Source: Diphasiastrum complanatum
Lineage: Eukaryota > Streptophyta > Lycopodiopsida > Lycopodiales > Lycopodiaceae
Direction: 5' to 3'
DNA length: 64,000 nt
Assembly (NCBI GenBank): GCA_029204225.1
Contig: CM055097.1
Coordinates: 48,816,052-48,880,051, forward strand
Each line of letters opens with the position of its first letter. Within the stretch, counting starts at the first letter, position 1. Below the pieces are notes generated by a model, which worked only from the letters and a program-made list of their open reading frames with translations, did no database searches and was not told the DNA's origin. Positions 1-13,990 of the stretch are shown here, one piece after another. The position numbers and the translations under genes were made by a program.

Positions 1-255
1 ATGCCTCCTTGGCCGAGGTACAAGATGCTACTTCCTTTAGAAGTTAATTACTAACATTCATTTTCAAGCAATGTAATGCTAGTCTAGCTCTATTTTTGTA
101 CCTCACTTGATCTTGACCTCCTTGAGGTTCTTCTTCCTCTCCTATGAAATATCTTGGAGCACTAGTAGTGACTCCATTCTTACTTTCCAAGTTGAATAAT
201 TATTAGAATTTAGCCTTTCACTAACCTCAAGAAGATAGGCTCCAATTGAACCCAT
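1..255 (-). pseudogene. Copia element A: N-terminal gag fragment, runs off the window
   Basis: Read on the minus strand from an ATG at 255, this gives MGSIGAYLLEVSERLN followed by the typical Copia gag stretch with TWKVRMESLLVLQD. It closely matches the gag start of element C at 26391. After about 40 codons there is a stop, a frame change (continuing with KNRARLALHCLKMNVSN) and another stop where the relatives have Asn-Asp, so it is not functional. The rest of the gene lies beyond the left edge. It belongs downstream of the PBS and LTR at 864-1541. Copia Gag normally forms the virus-like particle that packages the element RNA. Confidence 0.75.
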
Positions 256-863
256 TCTAAAGAGTAACAAGTACAACAAATGTACTATTCAAAGGCTCTT
301 CCTTCTTTCTTTCTCAGAATTTAGCTAAAATGCTCCTTTCTTGAATCTCACTAGAATCAAGAAGCAAGATCTATAATGATCTTGAACTCAAAAAGATTTG
401 GGAAAGTGTATTCTACACAATCTATTCACTTAGAACCTTGGATTTGATTTTTGAAAGTGCCAATGCCTTCCTATGATGTTTAGAATTGGTTTTAGTTTCA
501 CTCTTGAACTAAAAACATAAGCCTCAAACTCTCTCACAAGGATTGTTAGGTTTAATAAGATTCTAACACCATTCACTTATCAAATCTATAATGGAAACAA
601 TGGTTTTTCATAAGCACATCACTAGTTTCACTCTACACAACTTGTTTGAAGCTCAAATATGGAAAAAACACAAAGTTTTGGTGAAAGTACAACTCCAGTA
701 GCCTCTCACACGTGTGAGAAGTACTTTTGAACTTTACACACTAATCTGAACCTCAACATCACAAGTAAACTATTAGAAAAAGTCGCCCTCCTTCAAAGTG
801 ACTCTAGCACCAATGCTTTCACCAAAATGAAGATTCTTGGATCATCAACTAAGCTCTTTGACT
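256..863 (-). other. Untranslated leader of Copia element A
   Basis: This is the stretch between the primer binding site and the gag start of element A on the minus strand. It has no open frame of note. The length of about 600 bases fits the long leaders seen between PBS and gag in elements C and D in this window. It contains a palindromic CACACGTGTG at 707-716. Confidence 0.6.
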
Positions 864-877
864 TGGCTCTGATACCA
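864..877 (-). promoter_or_regulatory. Primer binding site of element A
   Basis: On the minus strand this reads TGGTATCAGAGCCA, complementary to the 3' end of plant initiator-Met tRNA, the usual primer for Copia minus-strand synthesis. It directly follows the LTR end (..TTGACA), as expected for a 5' LTR. This fixes the LTR at 878-1541 as the 5' LTR of a minus-strand element. Confidence 0.9.
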
Positions 878-1541
878 TGTCAAATTTCAGAATTTAGGGA
901 TGAAATTGATCTACAAATTATCACAAAGAGTGATTTGTAGCTTGGGATCTTGATCTATATCAAGACTAGCTTCCAAATCTAGCTTTCACTTGAAAATCTT
1001 TGTGTTTCCAAGCAAGAACAATAAAAAAAGATGATCCACGGCTTCACACATGTGAAGTACAGCTAATGTACGGCCTAATAACAGAGAGATAGTTTACTTA
1101 TCATTCACAAACTCATTCAAAAAGAAAGTGCTTAAGAGAGTCAAAACACAATGATAGCTTTACAAACCAAGATTTCTCATCATTAGCTCAATAATGGATC
1201 CATCATGGATCAAGTACAAATTCACCATAATCTCTCTCTAAGCTGCATCCAACACGTGTGGGACAGCTCATTGTACTTATCCATATCCACTTTGGATAAG
1301 ATCTATCAAGTTTGTCACATCATCCATTGGTGGTTTGTGTTGGCCTTCTAGATTCCTACAATCTAGGACCTAACTCCTATAATTTAGGAGATGTCACATT
1401 AGACTCAAATGAAAGCTAATCAAAATGAATCTGAATATTACAAGTGTCATTTCACACATGTGGACAGGTCCTCACACGTGTGGATCCACATAGATGCCTA
1501 ATATTCATAAAAAACCATGTGAAAATTGGTAAATTCTAACA
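878..1541 (-). repeat. 5' LTR of Copia element A (minus strand)
   Basis: On the minus strand the repeat starts TGTTAGAATTTACC and ends CTGAAATTTGACA. It matches the 3' LTR at 7480-8148 along its whole length with scattered differences (by eye roughly 5%). It contains several CACACGTGTG or CACACATGTG palindromes (1045, 1252, 1453, 1473). It is joined at 1542 to the C-terminal part of the RNase H of element B, with CTTG as the first flanking bases. These correspond to the flank of the other LTR at 8149-8152. Confidence 0.9.
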
Positions 1542-2031
1542 CTTGAGGGCATTTTCAGATTCAGGTTTTGCAGGAGAGAAGATGGATAGAAGATATATAA
1601 GTGCATTTACTTTCCTTTGTGGAGGAGTGATATCTTGGCTTTCCAAAAATCAAGATATAATTTCTCTTTCCTCTTGTGAAGCCGAGTACAAGGCATTGAC
1701 TTCAACAACCAAAGAACTCCTATGGCTAAGAAGACTTTTGGTGGAGCTTCAAGTGCTAAAGACTGAGGAGATCCCTTGCATCTATTGTGACAATCAAGAT
1801 TCTCAACAAATTGCTACCAATCCGATCTTCCATGCTAGAACAAAGCATATTGAGATAGCTCATCACTTTGTGACGGAGGAGGTGCAATCCAAGGAGGTAC
1901 AACTTCATCATGTGCCATCATCCGAGTGCATAGCTGATATCTTAACCAAACCCTTGGCTAAGGATCCATTTTTCAAGCTAAGAAGTGCCCTTGGAATTGT
2001 AGATAGATGTACAATAGACTTGTCAAGTTAG
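1542..2031 (+). pseudogene. Copia element B: C-terminal RNase H part of pol, split off from the rest of B
   Basis: The reading starts inside a Copia RNase H domain (LRAFSDSGFAGEKMDRR) and runs through SWLSKNQD, LSSCEAEYKAL, CDNQDSQQIATNPIFHARTK and ILTKPL to a normal pol stop at 2031. RNase H removes the RNA strand of the RNA:DNA hybrid during reverse transcription. The N-terminal part ends exactly where A was inserted. The missing sequence is found in opposite orientation at 8149 and upward: the minus strand there ends ..GSNLYL, which joins to LRAFSDS. The 3' LTR of B follows. The frame itself is open, but the gene is cut. Confidence 0.85.
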
Positions 2032-2044
2032 AAGTGAGGAGGAG

Positions 2045-2806
2045 TGTTAAAAATGTCACTTCAAACTTGTTATACTTGGTGTATATTAATTTATATGAGA
2101 TCATGATAGGATCTCACATGTGTGAAGTATGTTCCCACATGTGAAAATATGTACATAACTTTTTTTTATAAAGTTAGATTGATTTTAGATGGACCTACCC
2201 ATGTGTGAAATTGACCTTTGAGTAGAATCTTGAAATGAGTCATTTTGGTCAAAATTTTAAAAATAGAATGCACTTCCATGTGAATGAGTAAATGCTCCCA
2301 CATCTCAAGATGCCATTCACAGGTGTGGATAAGATTGTAGGTGATAAGATAGAGAGATTCCACTAGATCCTATTTATAGGGAATATTCCTATAAATGCAG
2401 AAGACTAGCTTTTTGTTTTATAGCTAATGAGAATAGTCAACTTTGAAAAATGAGCACATATGGCTCCCATTGGTGGATCTGGATGACTAGGCACTCTTCA
2501 CACGTGTGAAGGCTTGCTGGACAATACACAGCTCGTGGATGTACTTGATCTATAAAGGGATCAACCAAATCAATGAGAAATTGATGTGACATTGACAAAT
2601 TCTAGTTTTCATTGTATTTTCCACATTTGTCTTGAGTTTTGATGAGTGGAATGCTTTTGTATGCTTGAGTACTTTACTCTCTATTTACAATCCGTACAGG
2701 TACTTTCTACCACACATGTGAGGATGCTCTACTTAGTTTTTAGTCATTTGATCCATTGCTCTTGCTTAAATCATAGTGTAATGTATCTAGATCAAGATCT
2801 AACACA
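2045..2806 (+). repeat. 3' LTR of Copia element B
   Basis: It begins with TGTTAAAAATGTCACTTC directly after the purine-rich GTGAGGAGGAG tract (polypurine tract, about 2034-2044) that follows the pol stop. It contains CACACGTGTG palindromes (for example 2499-2508) like the other LTRs. The right end is uncertain; I place it near a ..CTAACACA around 2800, because the partner 5' LTR of B is not in the window. Confidence 0.6.
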
Positions 2807-2904
2807 TAAAACTTCATAGATCATTGGATTAAACAATCAATAACTCTTAATGATTATTTTGTACAATCATACTTGTCCTTTTTTCTAAAAATTGACAGAT
2901 GCAA
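2807..2904. other. Short unassigned joint between element B and element F
   Basis: About 100 AT-rich bases with no recognisable feature. The integrase of element F breaks off at its right edge (after ..FKALVEKQT), so a rearrangement or insertion boundary lies here. Confidence 0.3.
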
Positions 2905-4695
2905 CATCATGTTTGCTTTTCAACTAATGCCTTGAATTCCCTGAACTTAGAAAAAGCATCTAATTTCCTGCTTATGAAATAAATCCAAATGCATCTCCTA
3001 TAATCATCAATGAAGGTAATAAAGTAATAGTAGCCACTAAGAGATCGAGTCTGCATAGGTCCACATAGATCATTGTGGACAAGAAGGATGCCACTGGCTC
3101 TCCTTGCTCCACTTTTGGAAAACCTTTCTCTGTGTTGTTTTCCCAAAATACAACCTTCATAGATTTTTCCTTCAAAAGAAATATCAGGTAATCCAATAAC
3201 TAGCTCTTTTGATATAAACTTTGAGTACTAATATGACCAAATCGGTGATGCCAAAGATCACTTTGACTATCAACAATGCTTACCATAGCTTGAGCAGAAG
3301 ATCTCGCATTCAATTTGTAGAGTCGATTCCCATTGACTCTAGCTCATATAGCAATCACTTTGTAGTGATTCTTGATGTCCTTGACAAGACATTTGTCACT
3401 GTCAAACTCCACCTTGAGTTGTTGATCAGCCATTGTCCCAACAGATAGTAGATTGTTGGCTAAACCAGGTACATATTGCACGTTGCTTATCCGTTTTATC
3501 ATCCGGTCGACTAGCTTCATTGGTACCACTCCAAATCCTTTAACAGATAGTAATTGTTGTCCAACTTCATCACCATTGTGAGTTTCCTTGAGTTCTGAAA
3601 ACCACTCTTTCCTTGAAGTCATGTGCTTGGATGCACCACTATCAATGTACCAGGTATCCTTAGCTTCATCACTTGTTATTAATGTTGTAATGAACAAGTT
3701 TGAACTGTCACCTGTATCTTCTTCATATTGACCATCATTGTATTGATGTTGATCAGCATAGTTGTCTTCATAATAATCATCATCAAATTGATGTTGATCA
3801 GCATAATTGCCCGCTTGCCATTTGCTTTTTCTTGTTCTATCTCCTTCTGTTTCTTGAAGCATTCATGCTCCCAATGGCCAGGTTTGTTGTAGTACCTACA
3901 ATTTCGAGGTTTATTTTGTTTGGAATAGACGCATCCTTGACCTCGGCCTTGATTCCAATTCCCTCGATTCGGACTATCATTGACTTGCTCATGAAATTGT
4001 TGAAATATTCCCCGGCTTGAGTTTCCTCCTCTTGATTGATACCTTCCACGACCAAATCTTCCACCTAGTCCTCTAACTACAAGAGCTTGATCATAGCCTC
4101 TGTTACGATGATTCAAGTTCTCTTGACGTTGCTCTTCCTGCAAAAGCAATCCACCAAGTTCTTCATAGGTTGGAATATTTTCTCTTGTGGCTATACTCGT
4201 CACAAAAATTTGATGTGACTCACTCAGACTATTCAATGTCAATTGCACGATATCACGATCTTGTACTCGCTCTCCAACTGCTGCTAATTGGTCACAAATC
4301 TCTTTGATCTTCAATATGTGATCGACAATAGTTGCGCCATCATCCATCCATAATGTATGCAACTCTGTCTTGAGAAATAGTATTCGAGATGTGTTTATCA
4401 TTTCAAATAATGTCTTCAATGTATCCCACACTTCTTTCGGTCCTTCTGAATCCGAAATATAGAGAGTAATTTCATCTCTAACTGATAAGTTGATGACATT
4501 CTATGCTTTCCATTTTCTCCTATCAAATGCCCACTGATCTTCTTCAATCACTGGCCTTGTGTCTTCACTTGTCACGATCTCCCATAACTCCTTTTCCATC
4601 AATATGTTCTTCAGTTTAAATTTCCAAACTGCATAGTTGTCGGCTCCTTCCAATTTGCTTGACTCATTAAGGACACTCTCGCTTAGAGTTGCCAT
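2905..4695 (-). pseudogene. Copia element F: gag, protease and N-terminal integrase remnant
   Basis: Minus strand from ATG at 4695: gag N-terminus (MATLSESVLNESSKLEG, then NYAVWKFKLKNILMEKELW). Gag continues at 4431-3679 with a CCHC-type knuckle in which the second Cys is Tyr (CRYYNKPGHWEHEC). Next come protease with TWYIDSGASKHMT (about 3640), a gag-pre-integrase region, and integrase reading VHNDLCGPMQTRSL and FITFIDDYRR, ending near 2907. At least three frame breaks split it. It lacks the rest of integrase, RT, RNase H and recognisable LTRs. Motifs place it with E and G in a Copia lineage different from A-D. Confidence 0.85.
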
Positions 4696-4799
4696 TACTG
4701 GATAGATGAGTCCAAATCACAAAAAAAATGGCTCAGTCTGAGCATACAACTTGTCTCCAAATTTTAGCACACCACAAAACTGTAAATATTTGGTTGTAC

Positions 4800-4972
4800 A
4801 GTTGATATCAGAATGGCGCGCGGATGTATAACTATTCGAGGTTCTCTCTAGCTCGCGTGCGTGGATCCTATATTGGTAAGGACATGCGATATTGGAATGG
4901 CACGCGGATGTACGACTTTTTGGAATTCTTTTTTCTAGCTCGCGCACATGGATTTGATATTGGTACGGACAA
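4800..4972. repeat. Two-copy degenerate tandem repeat, about 87 bp unit
   Basis: Two units share GATATCAGAATGGCGCGCGG / GATATTGGAATGGCACGCGG, then GATGTA, TCTAGCTCGCG and ATATTGGTA-GGACA. They lie upstream of the gag start of element F and may belong to its untranslated leader. Confidence 0.6.
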
Positions 4973-5800
4973 GATGAAAAGGCAAATATCATTATTGTGA
5001 AAAGTATTAAGCCAAGCAAGAAAAGTACAAGACCATCAAGATAGCATATCCATAAAAAGCTAGAAACAATGAGATCTCAATGGAATCACATTAGCAATGA
5101 AATAAAGAGTACAATCAATGGAAATTGAGCATGGATTCATGTGGATAGGGCACATGAGACTATACAATGGAGATCCCTATGACTCACATTCACAAGGAGG
5201 AAGCAAGAAGCTCTCACTTGCAAATGAGCCAAAAGATTCACAAACTGATGTCTCTTGCCTAGTTATAGACAATGCTCTTACTTAACTTTTAACTTAACTA
5301 TCTTGAGGGATAGTTAGTCCTTGTTAAGTACTATTTAGACTACATTGGGCCCTTGTTGGCCTATTATCCTTATTAATTACTTTGGAGGGCCTAAAGAGGG
5401 AACCGCCTTGTTCTTAAGGCTAATAGCTCCTTTTGGGCCTACAAAGTTTACATTGGATATTATCTTGCATGTATAAGCATGGATGTACTAACAGTACATG
5501 ACAACATTAGACCATGTCGACTACTCTGGCTACATCCTGATGTCGTCAATCATGGAGGTGATGAGCACTTCTCCCCAAACACTTCCCCCTCCTGACCGTG
5601 CTAAACATGGTTAACATGGGTATAGCCAAATCCTAGCCAATCAAGGTTGCCCTTTTGTATCCAAATACATTCCCAAAACAATCAATCAATTTCATCAAAG
5701 GAAACAATATTTATAACGCCATTCTAAACATTGCCTCTACACAAAAGTCACTCTCAATCAATCACATGCTAGCTAGCATCAGAGTTAATCCATCTTATGT
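4973..5800. other. Non-coding stretch containing an inferred inversion joint
   Basis: I see no gene, LTR or RNA here. Somewhere between about 5600 and 5810 the sequence changes to the pol of element A, whose homology starts near VKDLVRFEEEPT. This must contain one breakpoint of the proposed inversion of the A-in-B nest. Confidence 0.45.
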
Positions 5801-7472
5801 CAAGGATCTTGTAAGGTTTGAGGAGGAGCCTACATGTGATCAAGATCTTGAAGATCCATCTCAAGATCCGAGGACTCCAAGGAGATCTACAAGAAGGAAG
5901 GCCGAGCCCTCAAGGCTCACCTATGTTGACAAAGGTGAACAAAGGGAAGATCTACATTCACTTACCTCATGCACTTTTCTAACTTCTATGTTTGATGAGC
6001 CAAGTTGCTTTGAAGAAGCTATGGAGTCACAAGAATGGAGGGATGCCATGCAAAAGGAGTATGATGCTCTTATGGGGAATCATACATGGAAGCTTGTGGA
6101 TCTTCCTCAAGGAAGAAAGCCACTTGAGTGCAAATGGATCTATAGATTGAAGTACAATCAAGATGGGAGCATCAACAATCTAGTTTCCATAAGGTTGATT
6201 ATTTCTCTTGCAACTACTTTCAATTGGCCTCTATTTCAACTTGATGTGACTAATGCTTTTCTCAATGGATATTTGGAAGAGGAAATTTTCATGAGGCAAC
6301 CTGAGGGCTTCATCAAAGAAGATCAAGAGAAAAAAGTGTGTTTGTTGCTATGAAGCCTTTATGGGCTTAAGCAAGCACCTAGAGCTTGGTACTCTAGGTT
6401 GAATACCTTCTTAAACTCTATTAAGTTTGTTGTAAGTGCTTATGATCCTTCTTTGTACTTAAGATTTAATGATGATAAAATCATCATTCTCATTTTGTAT
6501 ATTGATGACATTATCCTTAGTGGAAATGATCTTGATGGTATACAAGAAGTGAAAGTAGCATTGTTTAAGGAGTTTAAGATGGTAGATCTTGGTAATCTTC
6601 ATTTCATATTAGGAATAGAAGTTTCAAGAGGCAAGGATTTGAGTTTTATTTGTCAATCCAAATATGCTTCTTCTATCTTAGAAAAGTTTGAAATGAAAGA
6701 TTGTAAAGGAGTAGAAACTCCTATGGAGCAAAATGTAAAAGTTTCCAATAGTGATGATGAACCATCCTTTGAGGACATCACACTATATAGGAGACTTGTA
6801 GGCTCCTTGATCTATCTTACTATAACTAGACCTGATCTAAGTTATAGTGTAGGCAAACTAAGCCAATCTATGCAAAATCCATTAGTTTGTCATTGGAAAA
6901 ATGCAAACAGGGTGTTGAGGTACATCTCGGCCACCAAGAACTTTGGCATTTTATATGATGGATCTAATCTAGCCTTAAGGGCATATTCGGATGCTGATTT
7001 TGCAGGTGATAAGGTGGATAGGAGGTCCACAAGTGCTTTTGTTACCTTTCTTTGCAATGGCATAGTGTCTTGGCTTTCCAAAAAGCAAGATACTATCTCT
7101 CTATCTTCAACCGAATCGGAATACAAGGCACTGACATCCACAACAAAGGAGATTCTACGGTTGAAGAGGCTTTTGGTGGAGTTGCAAGTCATGGAGGCCA
7201 AGGAGCAGCCAATTATATTTTGTGACAACCAATCAAGCCAAGCATTAGCAACCAATCCCACATTCCATGCAAGGAGCAAGCACATAGAGATTGCTCACCA
7301 TTTTGTGAGGGAAAAGGTTCAAGCAAAGGAGATCAAGCTACATCATGTGTCTTCTTCAGATTGCCTTGCTGATCTACTCACTAAAGCCTTGCTAAAGGCT
7401 TCATTTATCAAGTTAAGATCAGCCTTAGGTGTTGTAGATAGATGTACTATAGTTGTATCATGTAAAAATTGA
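5801..7472 (+). pseudogene. Copia element A: RT and RNase H part of pol
   Basis: The reading starts in the integrase-RT linker (DLEDPSQDPRTPRRSTRR), then RT: WRDAMQKEYDAL, WKLVDLPQGRKPLECKWIYR, the catalytic LDVTNAFLNG, and LYIDDIILSGND (YIDD box). RNase H follows with AYSDADFAGD, LSSTESEYKAL, FCDNQSSQALATNP and ADLLTKALL, stopping at 7472. Two lesions are visible. About 30 codons between DGSIN and the NLVSIRL stretch are deleted in frame, removing the KARLVAKG / ETFAPVAK region. A TGA at 6351 replaces a codon just before SLYGLKQAPRAWYS. Integrase and gag are missing on this side; they are expected left of the window if the inversion is real. Confidence 0.9.
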
Positions 7473-7479
7473 GGAGGAG

Positions 7480-8148
7480 TGTTAGAATTTACCAATTTTC
7501 ACATGGTTTTTTTATGAATATTAGACATCTATGTGGATCCACACATGTGAGGACCTGTCCATACGTGTGAAATGACACTTGAAATATTCAGATCCATTTT
7601 TATTAGCTTTCATTTGAGTCTAATGTGACATCTCCTAAATTATAGGAGTTAGGTCCTAGATTGTAGGAATCTAGAAGGTCAACACAAACCACCAATGGAT
7701 GATGTGGCAAACTTGATAGATCTTATCCAAAGTGGATATGGATGAGTACAATGAGCTGTCCCACACGTGCTGGATGCAGCTTAGAGAGATATTATTGTGA
7801 TTTTGTACTTGATCCATGATGGATCCATTATTGAGCTAATGATGAGAAATCTTGGTTTGTAAAGCTATCATTGTGTTTTGACTCTCTTGAGCACTTTCTT
7901 TTTGAATGAATGCTTTGTAAATGATAAGTAAACTATTTCTCTGTTATTAGGCCGTACAGTAGCTGTACTTCACACATATGAAGCCGTGGATCATCTTTTT
8001 TTATTGTTCTTGCTTGGAAACACAAAGATTGTCAAGTAGAAGCTAGATTTGGAAGCTAGCCTTGATATAGATCAAGATCCCAAGCTACCAATCACTCTTT
8101 GTGATCATTTGTAGATCAATTTCAGTCCATAAACTCTGAAATTTGACA
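7480..8148 (+). repeat. 3' LTR of Copia element A
   Basis: It starts TGTTAGAATTTACC after the polypurine tract GAGGAGGAG (7471-7479) and ends ..TCTGAAATTTGACA. It is the inverted partner of 878-1541. The sequence following it (8149 CAAGTACAAGTTAG) is the minus strand of element B pol, so this LTR marks the right edge of A inserted antisense into B. Confidence 0.92.
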
Positions 8149-11100
8149 CAAGTACAAGTTAGATCCTTGATAGAGAATGCCAAAAAATCTAGTAGAAGAG
8201 ACATATCTAAGCACTCTCTTGGCACTCCAATGATGCATCAAAGGACCTTGCATATATTGACCTAGCTTGCTTACACTCAGAACTCAAATATAGTCTAGTG
8301 ATTGGCAAATAAATCAAGGAGCCTATTAGCTTCCTAAAGAGTGTGATGTCCTCAAAGGATGCTTCATCACAATCATTAGTAACTTTACAAACTTGCTCCA
8401 TAGGGGTGTCAATCCCCTTACAATCTTTCATGCCAAACCTTTCAAGAATCGAAGTAACATACTTTGATTGACTTATAAAAGTAAAATTACTACCTCTAGT
8501 AGCTTCTATTCCAATTATGAACTTAAGAAGTCCTAGATCTACCATCTTGAATTCACTAGACAAAGAAGCTTTAACATTTTTTATGTCTTCACCATCATTT
8601 CCTATCAATATCATCAACATAAAGTACTATAATGATGATGATCTTTCCATCATTACATTTGATGTACAAAGAAGGCTCATAAGAGCTAATCACAAAGCCA
8701 AGGGAGTAGAGAAAATCATGCAACCTAGAGTACCAAGCTCTAGGTGCTTGCTTCAAGCCATATAGGCTCTTCCTTAAGTGGCAAACCTTGTCCTCCTCAC
8801 CATCCTTGATGAAGCCCTCCGGTTGCAACATGTATATTTCCTCCTCCAAGTAGCCATTCAAAAAAGCATTCATCACATCCATTTGATAGAGATTCCACTT
8901 GAAAAAAGTAGCAACACAAATGATCAATTAATAGTTACAAGCTTTGCTACAGGAGCAAATGTTTCTTCATAATCTATGTCTTTAGTTTGAAGAAACCCCT
9001 TAGCAACCAATCTAGCTTTGTACTTACTTATAGATCCATCTTGATTGTACTTTAATCTATAGATCCACCTACATGCAAGTGGCTTCTTCCCATATGGAAG
9101 GTGTACAAGATTCCAAGTTTGATTATCTATCAAAGAATCAAACTCTACTTGCATTGCATCTCTACAAACTTGTGATCTACTTGCATCTTCATAACATGAT
9201 GGCTCTTCAAGCATTGTGGTTAGAAAAGAGTAAGAGGTAGAAGGAGTTGTGTCTTCCCTTTGCTTTCCTTTCTCAAAGTATGTGAGCCTTGAAGGCTCAG
9301 CCTTGCTCCTTGTGGATCTTCTCAGCCCCTTTGGTACTTGATCGTGATCTTTCAAAAGATCATTTTCAAGAAGCTCCTCCTCGTATTTTGCAAGATCTTC
9401 ATCACCTAAAAGATTAGATGCATTTGGAGACATCTTGTAACTTTGAGATTTATTGAATAAGACATCCTTGCTAACTTTTACTTTGCTTGAAATAGGATGA
9501 AATATCCTATATCCTTTGCTATTTTTGCTATAGCCTACAAGTATTCCTTTGAAGGAAGTTGCATCTTCTTTCATTCTAGTCTCCAAAGGAATGTGGACAT
9601 AACATATACATCCAAACACTTTAAATTCCTTTACATTTGGCTTATTGCCAAACAAAGCTTGAAATGGTGAGATCCATCAATAACACTACTAGGAAGCCTA
9701 TTACATAAGTAATTTGCACAAGTTAAGGCCTCCCCCCAAAAAGAGATGGGTAGAGATGCATCAAGTCTTAAGGACTTTGCACATTCACAAAGACTCCTAG
9801 TTTTCCTCTCGGCCACCCCATTTTGTTGGGGGTTGTAGGAACAAGTGAGCTCTCTCTTAATGCCATTGATCTCACAAAAGTCTCTCATCTTGTTGGAGAT
9901 ATATTCTCCTCTATTATCACATCTTAGAACTTTAATGCAAGAACTAAGTTGATTTTTCACTAGAGACTTAAACTTTACAAAAGCTTCATATACAAGGCTT
10001 TTCTTAGACAATAATCCAATCCAAGTGAATCTAGTACAATCATCTATGAAAGTCACATACATTAAGGCACCTCCATTACTTTCATGAGAAAAAACATGGA
10101 CATCTGAATGAATAAGATCCAAAGGTGACGTAGATCTTGTCAAAGATCTCTTGTAGGAAGTCTTGTGTGACTTTGCAAGGCCACATGCCTCACACACTTT
10201 GCCACACTTCTTGAAAGATTTTGGTAGGCCGAGAGCTAGCTCCTTTGATGCCATGGATCCCATTGCTTGAAGATTAGGATGGCCTAATCTTTTGTGCCAA
10301 AGCTCCACTTGAGTCAACTTGTCCCTAACCATATTCACACTTTCAATGGCCACATTAGCATCTAACTTAAAAAGTCTTCCTTGCTTAATGCCACTAGCTA
10401 TGCACTTATCACTCTTCAAGATGGAACACACTCCATTCTTGAAATGTACATCTAGTCCATTGTCCATTAGTAGACCAACACTAAGCAAGTTTTTTGTAAT
10501 GGTTGGAACATACAAAACATTATCAAGATCTATCATCTTAGATGATCCTAAGCATAATGGAATAGATCCTATGCCATTTATCTTACATTCTTGACCACTA
10601 GCAGTGTAGATTGACTTCTTAGAATCATTACAAGAAAGTAGAGTAGAAGAATAATGCTTGTTGAATGACATGTGGGAGCTAGCCCCACTATCAATCCACC
10701 CTCTCTTGGCTTGATCTTGGTGTAGATGCTACCATCAAGGATGTGTTGAAGCCATCCTCTTCCTCCTCCCCTTGTGCAAGATTGCCTTGATCTTCACTCC
10801 CTTGTGCATTCTTCTTCTTATAACATTCGGAAGCAAAGTGTCCTTTCTTTCCACAAAAGAAACACTTTCGCTTGGCTTTGTTCTTTTGCTTCCCTTTGGA
10901 GGTAGATCCTCCATCCTTTGCCTCGGCCTCCTTGCCTTGGAACTTCTTGAATGGATGATTATTCTTCTTGCCTTGATGTGAAGTTTGCTTTCTCATCACC
11001 ATTATGTAGTGACAAAGACCCCATTCTTGTTTTGAGGTGTAGAATCCTACTCTCCTCGGTCACAAGAACATTATACAACTTATCAATTGATGAAAGTTGG

Positions 11101-11305
11101 TCTTGAATAGCAAAAGATTGAACTATATTAGAGAACTCATCACCTAATCCATTCAAAATTACTTGTACTAGTTCATTGTCTTGGATCTTCTCTCCTATAG
11201 ATCCCAATTATTTGTTTAAAGATTTTACCCTTAGGACATACTCTTGTCCATTTTCTCCACTTCCCCTCATGCTTTGCAAGATTAAGTTTCTTAGCATAAG
11301 CACTC
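8149..11305 (-). pseudogene. Copia element B: gag (C-terminal part), protease, integrase and RT, cut by A
   Basis: Minus strand. Gag from about 11300 (SIGEKIQDNELVQVILNGLG) is followed by a complete zinc knuckle CFFCGKKGHFASEC (near 10860) and protease WIDSGASSHMS (near 10680). Gag-pre-integrase and integrase come next, with an HKRLGH..CEAC zinc site, the HSDV and RCDNRGEY acidic residues and VAERKTRS. RT shows KARLVAKGF, ETFAPVAK, MDVMNAFLNG and the YVDD box. It stops at 8149 in ..GSNLYL where the LTR of A begins. Several frameshifts (near 10690, 9640, 8925, 8610) and a disrupted RNase H start show decay. The N-terminal gag, leader and 5' LTR are missing because the gag joins directly to B2. 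Confidence 0.9.
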
Positions 11306-12983
<1,678 letters not shown>

Positions 12984-13754
12984 TACTGCATCACAATATA
13001 GGTTATTACTTTTAATAATGAGTTTGTATGAGGTACCATGTTTGCTATATGGCAATTGCAGCTCAGATATGGTTTTCTTGCATCCATTCATATGTGTTTA
13101 TGCATCTCTGGCTAAGGTGATTGGCTATGCCAACGTTGGACAGACATCTTGTTTATGAATGAATACCATCAATCGCTGGCCAGAAACATATTTGGTAGAC
13201 AATATACATTGCCAATCGCTGCTCTATAGGGTATATATGATCTGCCTGATCGCAATCCCACAAGCTATCGCTGACCAAATGAGAGTTGCTCTCTTTATGT
13301 ATGCTTGCATGTAAGATATTGTCGTAGCTCGAGGCTTTGAGCGTAGGCATGCAGGATCAGAAACACAACAGTTAGCAGTAGAAACATTCAAGACAAATGA
13401 TTCATACAAAATTGCGCAAATGAACAACACAGTAGTGAGACAAAAATTGCACTCTAATTAATATCAACAGTGAGTACAATGGCTTGAAGTAATAACTTCA
13501 GCTTGTTGAGCATGATAACGCTAGCTACAGATAACTCTGATTTGAAAAAGTAATTCGATTAACACTTACATAGCTTTATTTAGCTAGTATATATATTTAT
13601 AAGTGTCGAGAGACAAATATCTTACAAGCCTTAACTGCCATTTACTCAAGTTTTGTATATGTACAAAGTTGGTAACCGCTCTTGGGATATTTTTTTGTCC
13701 AGTTGTTTTAGGATTCATGATAAGTCGGCGACGTGGGTCTGCCAATGTAGCAAA
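12984..13754. other. Non-coding stretch, no feature recognised
   Basis: AT-rich sequence without a supported gene. Short frames exist on both strands but show no family motif. Confidence 0.4.
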
Positions 13755-13990
13755 AACCCAAAAAACTCGAAGGTGCCCTTAGACTGAAGGTATGTAAATT
13801 CCGAAGGCGCCCTTAGATGGAAGGCAACGAAAAAGACGAAAAAGCCGAAAGTGCCTTTAGACTAAAGACAACGAAAAAGACGAAGGTGCCTTAAAATGGT
13901 TTTTAAGGCATTCTGGCCACACTGTCGCATTTTTTGCGAAGGTGCAAAAAAGGCGAAAAAGGCAAAGGTGCCTAAAAATGGTTAAGGCAT
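13755..13990. repeat. Degenerate short tandem repeat
   Basis: Imperfect repetition of a unit resembling CGAAGGTGCCCTTAGACTGA followed by AACGAAAAAGACG, about four to five times with decay into GGCGAAAAAGGCAAAGGTGC. It is purine-rich on this strand, and no gene was seen. Confidence 0.55.
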
